From: Coriobacteriales bacterium
GTDB taxonomy: Bacteria; Actinomycetota; Coriobacteriia; Coriobacteriales; UBA8131
DNA: 6,564 bases
Reading direction: 5' to 3'
Assembly: GCA_031274985.1 (NCBI GenBank)
Contig: JAISPK010000025.1
Location: 1-6,564, forward strand
Each line of letters starts with the position of its first letter. The stretch's first letter is position 1. Under the pieces are notes generated by a model. That model was not told the origin of the DNA, did not search any database, and was given only the letters and a program-made list of their open reading frames with translations. Made by a program: the position numbers and the translations under genes. Positions 1 to 6,056 of this stretch are shown here, piece after piece.

Positions 1-1146
1 AAGAAAATCGGAGCGTTATTACTGACCATTGCGCTGGCCTGCACGATGCTGGTAGGCTGCGACAGTCCTGCGTCACCAGGTGACAACGGCCCCGTTACTC
101 TTGATAACATCAAGGTGGGCTTTGTGCACATTTCTGACCCCAGCGATATGGGCTACACCTATAACCACGATCTGGGTACACAAGAAATGCAAAAGACCCT
201 TGGCCTGAGGGATAACCAGATCATCAGCAAGTTCAATGTCCCCGAGGGTGCTGCCTGCGACACCGCTCTCCGTGAGCTCGTGGACGCCGGCTGCAACATC
301 ATCTTTGCAACCAGCTTTGGTTTTGAGGACTATGTCAAAGAATTGGCCATCGAGTATCCTAACGTGCAGTTTTGCCACGCTACCGGTTTTCAGGCCGCAA
401 GTGCGGATCTGCCTAACTTCCACAACTACTTTGCCTCTATCTATGAGGGACGCTACCTTGCCGGTATAGCGGCAGGGCTCAAAACCGAGACCAACCACCT
501 GGGCTATGTTGCCGCCTTCCCCTTTGCCGAGGTCATCAGCGGTTACACCGCGTTTTACCTGGGCGCAAAGAGCGTTAACCCCGATGTGGTCATGGACATC
601 ATGTACACCCATTCCTGGAATGACCCCACCGTTGAGGCGCAGGTCACCAAGGCGCTCATCGCTAAGGGTTGCGACGTGATCTCTCAGCACTCAGACTCCA
701 CGGCTCCGGCAACTACTGCCGAGGACAACGGCGTTTGGCAGGTCGGGTACAACAACGACATGATTGCTGCGGCACCTAAGGCTTCGCTTATCTCTCCCCG
801 TATCGACTGGAGCGTCTACCTCATTGAGGCCGTAACCGCCGTTGTTGAGGGCAGGACTATTCCGGTTGACTGGAGCAGGGGCCTTGCTGACAACGTAGTG
901 CTGCTCACCCCGCTCAATACCGCAATTGCTGCTGCCGGCACGCAGGAGGCTATCGATGCCGCTGCTGCGATGATCAAGAGCGGCGAGCTCAAGGTCTTTT
1001 CCGGTCCGCTTACCGGTGCCGGGGTCGACTTTAACAACAAACCCGTGACCATTGACCTGCAGGCAGGCGAGCACTTCCCCGAGCAGGAAGCTGCCTCAGC
1101 GCCTTCGTGGAACTATATTATTCCTGGCTGCACCGTCATTGAATAA
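1..1146 (+). CDS. BMP/PnrA-family substrate-binding lipoprotein of a nucleoside ABC importer (5' partial)
   Basis: This is the extracellular, membrane-anchored binding protein that would deliver a nucleoside or purine to the permeases encoded downstream. The frame is open from base 1. It begins with KKIGALLL, a hydrophobic stretch, and a lipobox LVGC whose Cys is codon 20 of the window (bases 58-60). The signal peptide is therefore nearly whole and only the start codon plus perhaps one to a few residues are missing. An ATG at 46 lies inside the signal peptide, just before the lipobox, and is not the start. After a short Ser/Pro/Gly linker come the BMP-type opening strand (KVGFVHISDP), the motif GYTYNHDLG, the DAGCNIIFATSFGFEDYV segment and EGRYLAGIAAG, all typical of the Pfam Bmp/PnrA fold. 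About 360 mature residues is normal for the family. It is first in the visible operon and separated from the ATPase gene by a strong hairpin. The exact ligand cannot be read from the sequence. Confidence 0.93.
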   Translation, partial: KKIGALLLTIALACTMLVGCDSPASPGDNGPVTLDNIKVGFVHISDPSDMGYTYNHDLGTQEMQKTLGLRDNQIISKFNVPEGAACDTALRELVDAGCNIIFATSFGFEDYVKELAIEYPNVQFCHATGFQAASADLPNFHNYFASIYEGRYLAGIAAGLKTETNHLGYVAAFPFAEVISGYTAFYLGAKSVNPDVVMDIMYTHSWNDPTVEAQVTKALIAKGCDVISQHSDSTAPATTAEDNGVWQVGYNNDMIAAAPKASLISPRIDWSVYLIEAVTAVVEGRTIPVDWSRGLADNVVLLTPLNTAIAAAGTQEAIDAAAAMIKSGELKVFSGPLTGAGVDFNNKPVTIDLQAGEHFPEQEAASAPSWNYIIPGCTVIE

Positions 1147-1185
1147 CGATGCAAGACCGTAAGCACAAACCAATTGTGTGACACC

Positions 1186-1220
1186 GCAGGGCAGCCGGAG
1201 AGCAAATCCGGCTGCCCTGC
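1186..1220 (+). promoter_or_regulatory. Perfect 14-bp stem-loop after the binding-protein gene
   Basis: GCAGGGCAGCCGGA (1186-1199) pairs fully with TCCGGCTGCCCTGC (1207-1220) around the 7-nt loop GAGCAAA. The stem is very stable, but the sequence that follows (TGCAATAACC) has no T-run, so it is not a classical intrinsic terminator. It lies 39 nt after the lipoprotein stop codon. In many ABC importer operons a hairpin at this place protects the binding-protein mRNA from 3' decay or partly attenuates transcription, giving more binding protein than ATPase. That role is inferred here. Confidence 0.75.
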
Positions 1221-1230
1221 TGCAATAACC

Positions 1231-1302
1231 GGGAGGCACCTCTCGCCAGAGGGGGCGATCCGGGAACCGACCCCACAAGGGGCTCTCTCCCAAGAGGGGG
1301 GC
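1231..1302 (+). repeat. G/C-rich palindromic tract upstream of the ATPase gene
   Basis: Three small palindromes lie close together: CCTCT/AGAGG with loop CGCC (1239-1252), CCCC/GGGG with loop ACAA (1271-1282), and CTCT/AGAG with loop CCCA (1285-1296). The first and third are imperfect copies of one another, each of the form CTCT-N4-AGAGG followed by a G-run and C (1240-1256 and 1285-1302). The layout resembles REP-like intergenic palindromes. No open frame or clear promoter was seen here. Confidence 0.45.
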
Positions 1303-1313
1303 ACCGCGCAAAC

Positions 1314-1319
1314 GAGGAG
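1314..1319 (+). promoter_or_regulatory. Ribosome binding site of the ATPase gene
   Basis: GAGGAG lies 9 nt before the ATG at 1329. It supports that start, which directly precedes the first beta strand of the nucleotide-binding domain. Confidence 0.75.
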
Positions 1320-1328
1320 CATTACAAG

Positions 1329-2978
1329 ATGAGTGAAACCCTCGCGGTTCACATGGAGCATATCACCAAGACCTTTGGCAGGGTTTACGCAAACAAAGAC
1401 GTAAGCCTTGAGCTCAGGCAAGGCGAGATCCTGGCGCTTCTCGGAGAAAACGGCAGCGGCAAAACCTCGCTGGTAAACATGCTCTCAGGCATCTATTTTC
1501 CTGATTCCGGAGACATCTCTGTGCACGGCAACAAGGTGACGATCCGTTCACCGCGAGACGCCTACAACCTTGGCATCGGCATGATCCACCAGCACTTCAA
1601 GCTGGTTGAGGTGTTCTCGGCCGCGGAGAATATCGTTTTGGGGCAGCCCGGCGCCGTCGCCATGAGCAGACGCAAGAACAACCTCGAGGTGGCGCAGCTG
1701 GCGCAGCGCTACGGTTTTGAGATCGACCCGGCCAAGATGGTCTACGACATGTCGGTCTCAGAAAAGCAAACCACCGAGATCATCAAGGTGCTGTACCGGG
1801 GCGCAGATATCCTGATACTCGACGAGCCAACGGCGGTGCTTACTCCCCACGAGACCGAAAAACTCTTTGCCGTCATGCGCAATATGAAGGCCGACGGAAA
1901 GTCAATCATCATCATCACGCATAAGCTGGGCGAGGTTTTAGCGGTATCCGACCGGGTCGAAGTGCTGCGCAAAGGCGAGTATGTCGCTACTGTTAATACC
2001 AACGAAACCGGAAAATCCCAGCTCACCGAGATGATGGTAGGCCGCCCGGTGAGCCTGAAGATTGAGAGACCGCACGTTTCGCCCGGCGAGGTGATGCTTG
2101 AGGTGGTGGATCTGAGCTGCCACAATTCCGACGGACTCAAGGTCCTGGACAAGGTGAGCTTTACGGTCAGTGGCGGAGAGATCCTCGGCATTGCCGGCAT
2201 TGCCGGCAGCGGGCAGAAAGAACTGTGCGAGTCCATTGCCGGTCTTTACCCGGCAATCGGCGGGGCCGTGCTTATGAGAAGCGAACTTGAGGACGAAACA
2301 ATCATGGAGCCGGTCTTAGGACTCAGGCCCGATGTAATCTCCAAAAAGGGCATTTCGATGGCCTTTGTGCCGGAGGATCGGCTGGGGATGGGGCTTGTTG
2401 GCGCCATGGATGTTACCGATAACGTTATGTTGCGCAGCTATAAGAACAACAAGGGCCCGTTTGTTGATCGCAAAACGCCCCGCGCTTTGGCCGAGCGCCT
2501 GATTGAGCAACTGGCCATTGTTGCCTCCGGTGCCGGCGCCATTGTGGGGCGGCTCTCCGGCGGCAACGTGCAAAAGGTGCTGATTGGCAGGGAGATTGCC
2601 CAGGCACCCACGGTGCTCATCGTTGCCTATCCCGTGCGGGGTCTCGATATAAACTCGTCGTATAAGATTTACGACCTCTTGAATGAGCAGAAGAAAAAGG
2701 GCGTTGCCGTGGTATTCATCGGCGAGGATCTGGACGTGCTGCTTGAGCTCTCCGACCGACTCCTGGTTCTCTGCGGCGGTAAGGTGTCCGGCATTGTCGA
2801 CCCCCGTCTGGTGACCAAAGAAGAGGTGGGCTTGTTGATGGTGCAAGACGTTACCGAAGCTTCAAAGGGAGCAACAGAGCCGCCGCCCGAACAGCTGCAG
2901 ATGGAGCTGCCTCTGCAGGAGAGCACAGAAGAATACTTCAGCGAAAGCCTGAACACAGAAGGGAATCGCCCAGCGTGA
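1329..2978 (+). CDS. Nucleoside/sugar-type ABC importer ATPase with two nucleotide-binding domains (NupO/YufO-like)
   Basis: This is the cytoplasmic energy-coupling subunit of the importer, 549 residues. Domain 1 has Walker A GENGSGKT (39-46), Q-loop Gln88 (IHQHF), Walker B ILILDEP (161-167) and H-loop His198. Its signature reads SVSEKQ (142-147) where SVGxxQ is more usual. Domain 2 has the degenerate Walker A typical of this class (GIAGIAGSGQK, 287-297), the FVPEDR motif (346-351), a full LSGGNVQK signature (409-416), a Walker B-like segment ending in RGLD (437-440) without the usual Asp-Glu pair, and GEDLD (465-469). A degenerate second ATP site is normal for the RbsA/NupO class, so ATP hydrolysis is expected mainly at one composite site. 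About 45 Glu/Pro-rich residues (roughly 505-549) extend beyond the usual end. The last ten or so come from a tandem-duplicated DNA unit. The stop codon overlaps a GTG in a GTGA. Confidence 0.95.
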   Translation: MSETLAVHMEHITKTFGRVYANKDVSLELRQGEILALLGENGSGKTSLVNMLSGIYFPDSGDISVHGNKVTIRSPRDAYNLGIGMIHQHFKLVEVFSAAENIVLGQPGAVAMSRRKNNLEVAQLAQRYGFEIDPAKMVYDMSVSEKQTTEIIKVLYRGADILILDEPTAVLTPHETEKLFAVMRNMKADGKSIIIITHKLGEVLAVSDRVEVLRKGEYVATVNTNETGKSQLTEMMVGRPVSLKIERPHVSPGEVMLEVVDLSCHNSDGLKVLDKVSFTVSGGEILGIAGIAGSGQKELCESIAGLYPAIGGAVLMRSELEDETIMEPVLGLRPDVISKKGISMAFVPEDRLGMGLVGAMDVTDNVMLRSYKNNKGPFVDRKTPRALAERLIEQLAIVASGAGAIVGRLSGGNVQKVLIGREIAQAPTVLIVAYPVRGLDINSSYKIYDLLNEQKKKGVAVVFIGEDLDVLLELSDRLLVLCGGKVSGIVDPRLVTKEEVGLLMVQDVTEASKGATEPPPEQLQMELPLQESTEEYFSESLNTEGNRPA

Positions 2979-3018
2979 GTCTGACAACAGAAGGGAATCG
3001 CCCGGCGTGAGTCTGAAG
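2955..3018 (+). repeat. 32-bp tandem duplication across the ATPase/permease junction
   Basis: Unit 1 (2955-2986) and unit 2 (2987-3018) both begin ACAGAAGGGAATCGCCC and continue with [A/G]GCGTGAGTCTGA. They differ at one position inside the repeat and at the last two bases. Weaker similarity extends a few bases upstream (GCCTGA at 2947 against GTCTGA at 2979). Each unit carries an AAGGG Shine-Dalgarno-like stretch, a GTG start and an overlapping TGA stop. The period is not a multiple of three, so ATPase, mini-ORF and permease use three different frames. Confidence 0.92.
2975..3010 (+). CDS. Candidate 11-codon mini-ORF between ATPase and permease
   Basis: The GTG at 2975 overlaps the ATPase stop (GTGA). 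The frame encodes MSLTTEGNRPA and ends at a TGA that overlaps the permease GTG at 3007, again as GTGA. The peptide repeats the ATPase C-terminus (SLNTEGNRPA) because both are read from copies of the same 32-bp unit, each in its own frame. AAGGG at 2959-2963 could serve as a ribosome binding site. The most likely role, if any, is passing ribosomes from the ATPase cistron to the permease cistron. It may equally be a by-product of the duplication with no function as a peptide. Confidence 0.35.
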   Translation: MSLTTEGNRPA

Positions 3019-4191
3019 CGAGCCGAAAAGAAAGAGCCCCTCATCCGCATGGTCAAGCGAGACGATGTCTCGCCGCGCCGCGCCTGGGCCTACCGGGGCA
3101 TTGCCTTTGTGCTGGCCCTGATTACCGGCGGGCTGCTGATCCTTGCCCTGGGACACAATCCGCTCCTCGTGTACCGGGACATGGTAGTGGGCGCCTGGGG
3201 TTCTCCCACGGTAATACGAGAAACCGTCAAACTCACCGTGCCGCTGCTCGTCACCGCCCTTGCCCTGGGGCTGGCCTTTAGAATGAAGTTCTGGAATATC
3301 GGCGGCGAGGGTCAGATCATGGTAGGCGCCATTGCAGCCGGAGCCTTTGGATTCTTTACGGCGGATATCTTTCCTTCGCCTCTTTTGATCACCCTGATGC
3401 TGGCAGCCGGAATGCTGGCAGGTGGCATCTACGGGTTTATTCCCGCTTACTTCAAGGCTAACTGGAACACCAACGAAACGCTCTTTACCCTCATGCTCAA
3501 CTACGTTGCCCTGGCTCTGATCAAGTTTCTCATGAACGGCCCCTGGAAGGCATCGGGCAGCAGTTTTCCCAAGATGCCCATGCTGGCGCCGGCCGCCCGC
3601 CTGCAGCAGGTGCTGGGCGTGCACTGGGGCTGGATCCTGGCTTTAGTGCTGGTGGTTGCCGCCTGGTTCTATTTCAATAAAACCAAGCACGGTTTTGAGG
3701 TTTCTATCGTGGGCAACAGCAGGGACACAGCGCGCTATGCGGGCATCAACGTCAAGCGCGTCATTATGCGCACGATGTTCATCTCGGGCGCGCTTTGCGG
3801 TTTGGTTGGCGTGCTGCAGTTTGCCGGCACCGACTACACCATCACCGAGGGGATAACCGGCTACGTGGGTTTTACCGCCATTATCGTGGCCTGGCTGGCC
3901 AAGATGAATCCCTACGGCATGGTGGTGGTCTCGGTGTTCATGGCCATGCTGGAGCGAGGCTCCAACACCATCCATACCATCTACAAGATTCCTGCCTCAG
4001 CTTCAAACCTGCTCATTGGCATCATCTTTTTCTTCATGCTGGGCTGCGAGTTCTTTATTCGCTACCGGATAGTCTTCCGGGGAAGAACCCCTGCGGTGCC
4101 TGTTGAACTTACCGGCAACACAGGCATCATGCCCGCCTCTGCCGCATCCCCGTTTGAGCTTTCTGAGAGCGAGGAGGCCGGCAATGCTTGA
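3007..4191 (+). CDS. Nucleoside ABC importer permease, first subunit (NupP/YufP-like)
   Basis: This is an integral membrane subunit of the import channel, 394 residues, of the BPD_transp_2/LIV-type permease family. A positively charged N-terminus (KRAEKK, KRDD, PRRAW) precedes the first membrane segment at about 31-48. The family hallmark FRMKFWNIGGEGQ is at 91-103, NTNETLFTLMLNY at 154-166, and the cytoplasmic coupling-type loop VGNSRDTARYAGINVKR at 235-251, with several further hydrophobic helices up to about 350. The GTG at 3007 was chosen because it sits in a GTGA overlap behind AAGGG (2991-2995). The in-frame ATG at 3049 has only a weak upstream AAAGAG and would remove 14 residues. The soluble tail after about residue 360 is Ser/Ala/Glu-rich and overlaps the start of the second permease gene, indicating translational coupling. 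Confidence 0.93.
   Translation: MSLKRAEKKEPLIRMVKRDDVSPRRAWAYRGIAFVLALITGGLLILALGHNPLLVYRDMVVGAWGSPTVIRETVKLTVPLLVTALALGLAFRMKFWNIGGEGQIMVGAIAAGAFGFFTADIFPSPLLITLMLAAGMLAGGIYGFIPAYFKANWNTNETLFTLMLNYVALALIKFLMNGPWKASGSSFPKMPMLAPAARLQQVLGVHWGWILALVLVVAAWFYFNKTKHGFEVSIVGNSRDTARYAGINVKRVIMRTMFISGALCGLVGVLQFAGTDYTITEGITGYVGFTAIIVAWLAKMNPYGMVVVSVFMAMLERGSNTIHTIYKIPASASNLLIGIIFFFMLGCEFFIRYRIVFRGRTPAVPVELTGNTGIMPASAASPFELSESEEAGNA
4171..4177 (+). promoter_or_regulatory. Ribosome binding site fixing the second permease start
   Basis: GAGGAGG ends 6 nt before the ATG at 4184. It decides in favour of that ATG over an upstream in-frame TTG at 4103, which would add 27 Pro/Arg-rich residues with no membrane character. 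The site lies inside the last codons of the preceding permease gene. Confidence 0.85.
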
Positions 4192-5179
4192 TCTGGCCAC
4201 AACGCTCACCATGGCCGCGGTGCTGGCAGGCACACCGCTCTTGCTGGGCGCCCTCGGAGAGATACTCACCGAGCGCTCGGGAAACCTCAACCTCGGCGTT
4301 GAGGGCATGATGTTCATGGGTGCCATCACGGGGCTGTTGGGTTCATTCTTATACGAACAGACTATGGTTTCTGCGGGCATCGAGGCGGTGGGCTTCGTTT
4401 CTGCCCTCGTCGCTTTGGTGATGTCGTTTGCTGCGGGAGCCTTTGGGGCCTTGCTCTACGGATTCTTGACCATTACGCTCAGGGCCAACCAAAACGTCAC
4501 GGGCCTGGTGCTCACGATCTTCGGTACCGGCTTTGCCAATTTCTTCGGAGAATATGCCGGGCTGAAGGCCGGAGGGTATGTGGCCGTGAGCTCCGTGACC
4601 AAGAGCGCTTTTGCGCCACTGCATATTCCGGTTCTCTCGGATCTGCCGGTGCTGGGGCCGCTCCTCTTTGAGTACAACTGGATGGTTTATTTTGCCCTGG
4701 TGGTGGCAATTGTCATGGCAGTCTTTTTGTTCAAAACGCGCTTTGGCCTCAAGCTCAGATCGGTGGGGGAGGATCCTGCCGCAGCAGACGCAGCGGGAAT
4801 CAGTGTTTCTAAGTATCGTTACCTGGCAACGATCATCGGCGGCGGCATCTGTGGCACCGGTGGCATGTATATGAGCATGGTCACCACCTCCGGCGTGTGG
4901 GTGCACGGCTGTGTTGCCGGGTATGGCTGGCTGGCGGTGGCCCTGGTGATATTCGCTACCTGGAGCCCGGTTCGCGGCGTACTCGTGGCAGCCATTTTTG
5001 GCGGGCTGATGATTTTGCGCATGTATATCTCAATTCCGGGCCTGCCCATACAGATCTACGAGATGCTTCCGTATCTGGCCACCATTCTGGTGCTGATAAT
5101 CACCAGTGTACGGCAAAGCAGAAAGCATGCGATGCCTGCCGGCACGGGCCTCAACTACTTCAGAGAAGACCGGGAATAA
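4184..5179 (+). CDS. Nucleoside ABC importer permease, second subunit (NupQ/YufQ-like)
   Basis: This is the partner membrane subunit, 331 residues, a usual length for the NupQ type. A membrane segment begins almost at the N-terminus (about 5-25). It is followed by the hallmark GNLNLGVEGMM (33-43), then by TLRANQNVTGLVLTIFGTG (98-116) and the loop RSVGEDPAAADAAGI (192-206), which has the family form R-x-x-GE-x-P-xAA-xx-AGI. The GGMYMS region (226-231) and further helices run to about 309, and a short basic tail follows. The gene overlaps the first permease by 8 nt, so the two subunits are probably made in equal amounts and form a heterodimeric channel. Nothing is broken. The ligand is inferred from the family and from the neighbouring xpt gene. 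Confidence 0.94.
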   Translation: MLDLATTLTMAAVLAGTPLLLGALGEILTERSGNLNLGVEGMMFMGAITGLLGSFLYEQTMVSAGIEAVGFVSALVALVMSFAAGAFGALLYGFLTITLRANQNVTGLVLTIFGTGFANFFGEYAGLKAGGYVAVSSVTKSAFAPLHIPVLSDLPVLGPLLFEYNWMVYFALVVAIVMAVFLFKTRFGLKLRSVGEDPAAADAAGISVSKYRYLATIIGGGICGTGGMYMSMVTTSGVWVHGCVAGYGWLAVALVIFATWSPVRGVLVAAIFGGLMILRMYISIPGLPIQIYEMLPYLATILVLIITSVRQSRKHAMPAGTGLNYFREDRE

Positions 5180-5182
5180 ACT

Positions 5183-5761
5183 ATGGAACTTCTTAAACAG
5201 CGCATACTGACCGACGGGGTAGTGAGCTCCGACAATGTTCTCAAAGTGGACACCTTTCTCAATCATCAGGTGGACGTTGAGCTGCTTGGCGCTATTGCCG
5301 AGGAGTTTGAGAGGATCTTTCAGGATAAACCCATCAACAAGGTTTTTACGATTGAATCCTCGGGCATTGCGGTGGCCTGTTTTGTGGCTCAGCGCCTTGG
5401 CGTGCCGCTGGTATTTGCCAAGAAGGCCCAGAGCGTCAACCTCGAGGGCGACGTGTTTGCCACGCGCATCGAAAGCTACACGCACCGGCGCGTCTTTGAC
5501 GTCATTGTTTCAAAGAAGTACCTGAGCGCCGAAGACCACATTCTCATCGTGGACGATTTTCTGGCCAACGCCTGCGCGCTCGACGGTCTCATTGAGATCG
5601 CCGAGGAAGCGGGGGCGATTATCGAAGGAATCGGCATTGTCATCGAAAAAGGACACCAGCGCGGAGGGGCCGGTTTGCGTGAGCGTGGCTATCCGCTTAC
5701 CTCGCTGGCCATCATCGAGAGCATGAACGCCGAGACCGGCGAGATAATCTTCAGGTCATAG
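5183..5761 (+). CDS. xpt: Xanthine phosphoribosyltransferase
   Basis: This cytoplasmic purine-salvage enzyme joins xanthine (and more weakly guanine) to PRPP, giving XMP (or GMP) and pyrophosphate. The 192 residues align by eye along the whole length with the Bacillus-type enzyme (about 194 residues). The N-terminus has EGVV-like DGVVSSDNVLKVDTFLNHQVD (11-31), followed by FTIESSGIA (55-63), PLVFAKKAQSVN (75-86) and the PRPP-binding segment ILIVDDFLANACA (120-132) with the Asp-Asp pair at 124-125. The usual family form of the PRPP loop is close to LANGxA. Here Gly is replaced by Ala, a mild change. The gene starts 3 nt after the second permease stop with only a weak ribosome binding site, so it is probably translated by coupling. 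No purine riboswitch lies directly upstream. Any such control would be before the first operon gene, outside the window. Confidence 0.95.
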   Translation: MELLKQRILTDGVVSSDNVLKVDTFLNHQVDVELLGAIAEEFERIFQDKPINKVFTIESSGIAVACFVAQRLGVPLVFAKKAQSVNLEGDVFATRIESYTHRRVFDVIVSKKYLSAEDHILIVDDFLANACALDGLIEIAEEAGAIIEGIGIVIEKGHQRGGAGLRERGYPLTSLAIIESMNAETGEIIFRS

Positions 5762-5790
5762 TAGACACATATAGCTCTAACCGTTAGAAT
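5762..5790 (+). promoter_or_regulatory. Sigma-70-type promoter for tRNA-Asp
   Basis: TAGACA (5762-5767) and TAGAAT (5785-5790) are separated by exactly 17 bp, each one mismatch from consensus (TTGACA, TATAAT). The -35 box begins at the base after the xpt stop codon. Transcription would start near 5797, leaving a roughly 50-nt leader before the tRNA. A short palindrome CTAAC-C-GTTAG (5777-5787) overlaps the -10 box, but no regulator is suggested by it. No intrinsic terminator was found between xpt and this promoter. Confidence 0.6.
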
Positions 5791-5846
5791 ATCCTTTCGC
5801 TGCAACGTAAGTAAAATCTGTTTGTTCGTGCAGCAATCACCCTCGC

Positions 5847-5923
5847 GGGGTGTTAGCTCAGTTGGTTAGAGCGCTGGCCTGTCAAGCCAGAGGTCGCGGG
5901 TTCGAGTCCCGTACATCCCGCCA
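5847..5923 (+). tRNA. tRNA-Asp (anticodon GTC)
   Basis: A full cloverleaf can be folded. The acceptor stem GGGGTGT pairs with ACATCCC (one G-T pair). T8 and A9 are in place, the D stem is GCTC/GAGC, and the anticodon stem CTGGC/GCCAG encloses loop CTGTCAA with GTC at 5881-5883. The variable loop is AGGTC, the T stem GCGGG/CCCGT with loop TTCGAGT, the discriminator base is G as expected for Asp, and CCA is encoded. The gene is intact although mobile-element remains begin directly downstream, which fits integration that rebuilds the tRNA 3' end. Confidence 0.97.
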
Positions 5924-5955
5924 CTAAACCCCTTGTAGATTGCGAGTTTTGAAAA

Positions 5956-6003
5956 TTTTAGTCATAAGGCTAGTGTTACGGCGTTACGGCAAAATGACTA
6001 AAA
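5956..6003. repeat. 10-bp inverted repeat between tRNA-Asp and the integrase remnant
   Basis: TTTTAGTCAT (5956-5965) and ATGACTAAAA (5994-6003) are perfect inverted copies 28 bp apart. The right arm overlaps the 12-bp inverted repeat described separately, so the two structures interlock. Without a following T-run in either direction it is a poor terminator. A protein-binding role at an attachment site is inferred. Confidence 0.7.
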
Positions 6004-6043
6004 ATGAACAAAAATAACCCGTATAGCCGTAATTTTGCCGTAA
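5976..6043. repeat. Four TTACGGC heptamers in two opposed pairs (possible integrase or excisionase sites)
   Basis: TTACGGC occurs on the + strand at 5976-5982 and 5984-5990, and on the - strand at 6026-6032 and 6037-6043. The inner + copy and the outer - copy form a perfect 12-bp inverted repeat (TTACGGCAAAAT, 5984-5995 against 6032-6043). Paired short motifs beside a tRNA and an integrase gene are typical of arm-type integrase sites or excisionase sites. The assignment is by position only. Confidence 0.55.
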
Positions 6044-6056
6044 TTTAGGGGCGCTA

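Noticed and set aside
46..48. ATG at 46 as start of the lipoprotein
   Set aside because: The frame is open to base 1 and encodes a charged, hydrophobic signal peptide ending in the lipobox Cys at 58-60. Starting at 46 would remove it.
73..690. 205-codon open frame on the - strand opposite the lipoprotein gene
   Set aside because: It mirrors a well-supported coding gene, shows no family motif and has no ribosome binding context.
2187..2213. Short tandem repeat GGCATTGCC x2 in the ATPase gene
   Set aside because: It encodes GIAGIAGSG, which fits the degenerate Walker A loop of the second domain in this family, so it is not an insertion.
2938..3624. 228-codon - strand open frame opposite the first permease
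   Set aside because: Its translation is low-complexity and His/Gln/Gly-rich, as expected from the antisense of a membrane-protein gene. It also crosses the real gene junction.
4103..4183. Longer start (TTG) for the second permease
   Set aside because: It adds 27 Pro/Arg-rich residues. The ATG at 4184 has GAGGAGG at ideal spacing and begins directly at the first membrane segment.
5177..5185. Purine riboswitch directly before xpt
   Set aside because: Only 3 nt separate the permease stop and the xpt start. There is no room for an aptamer.
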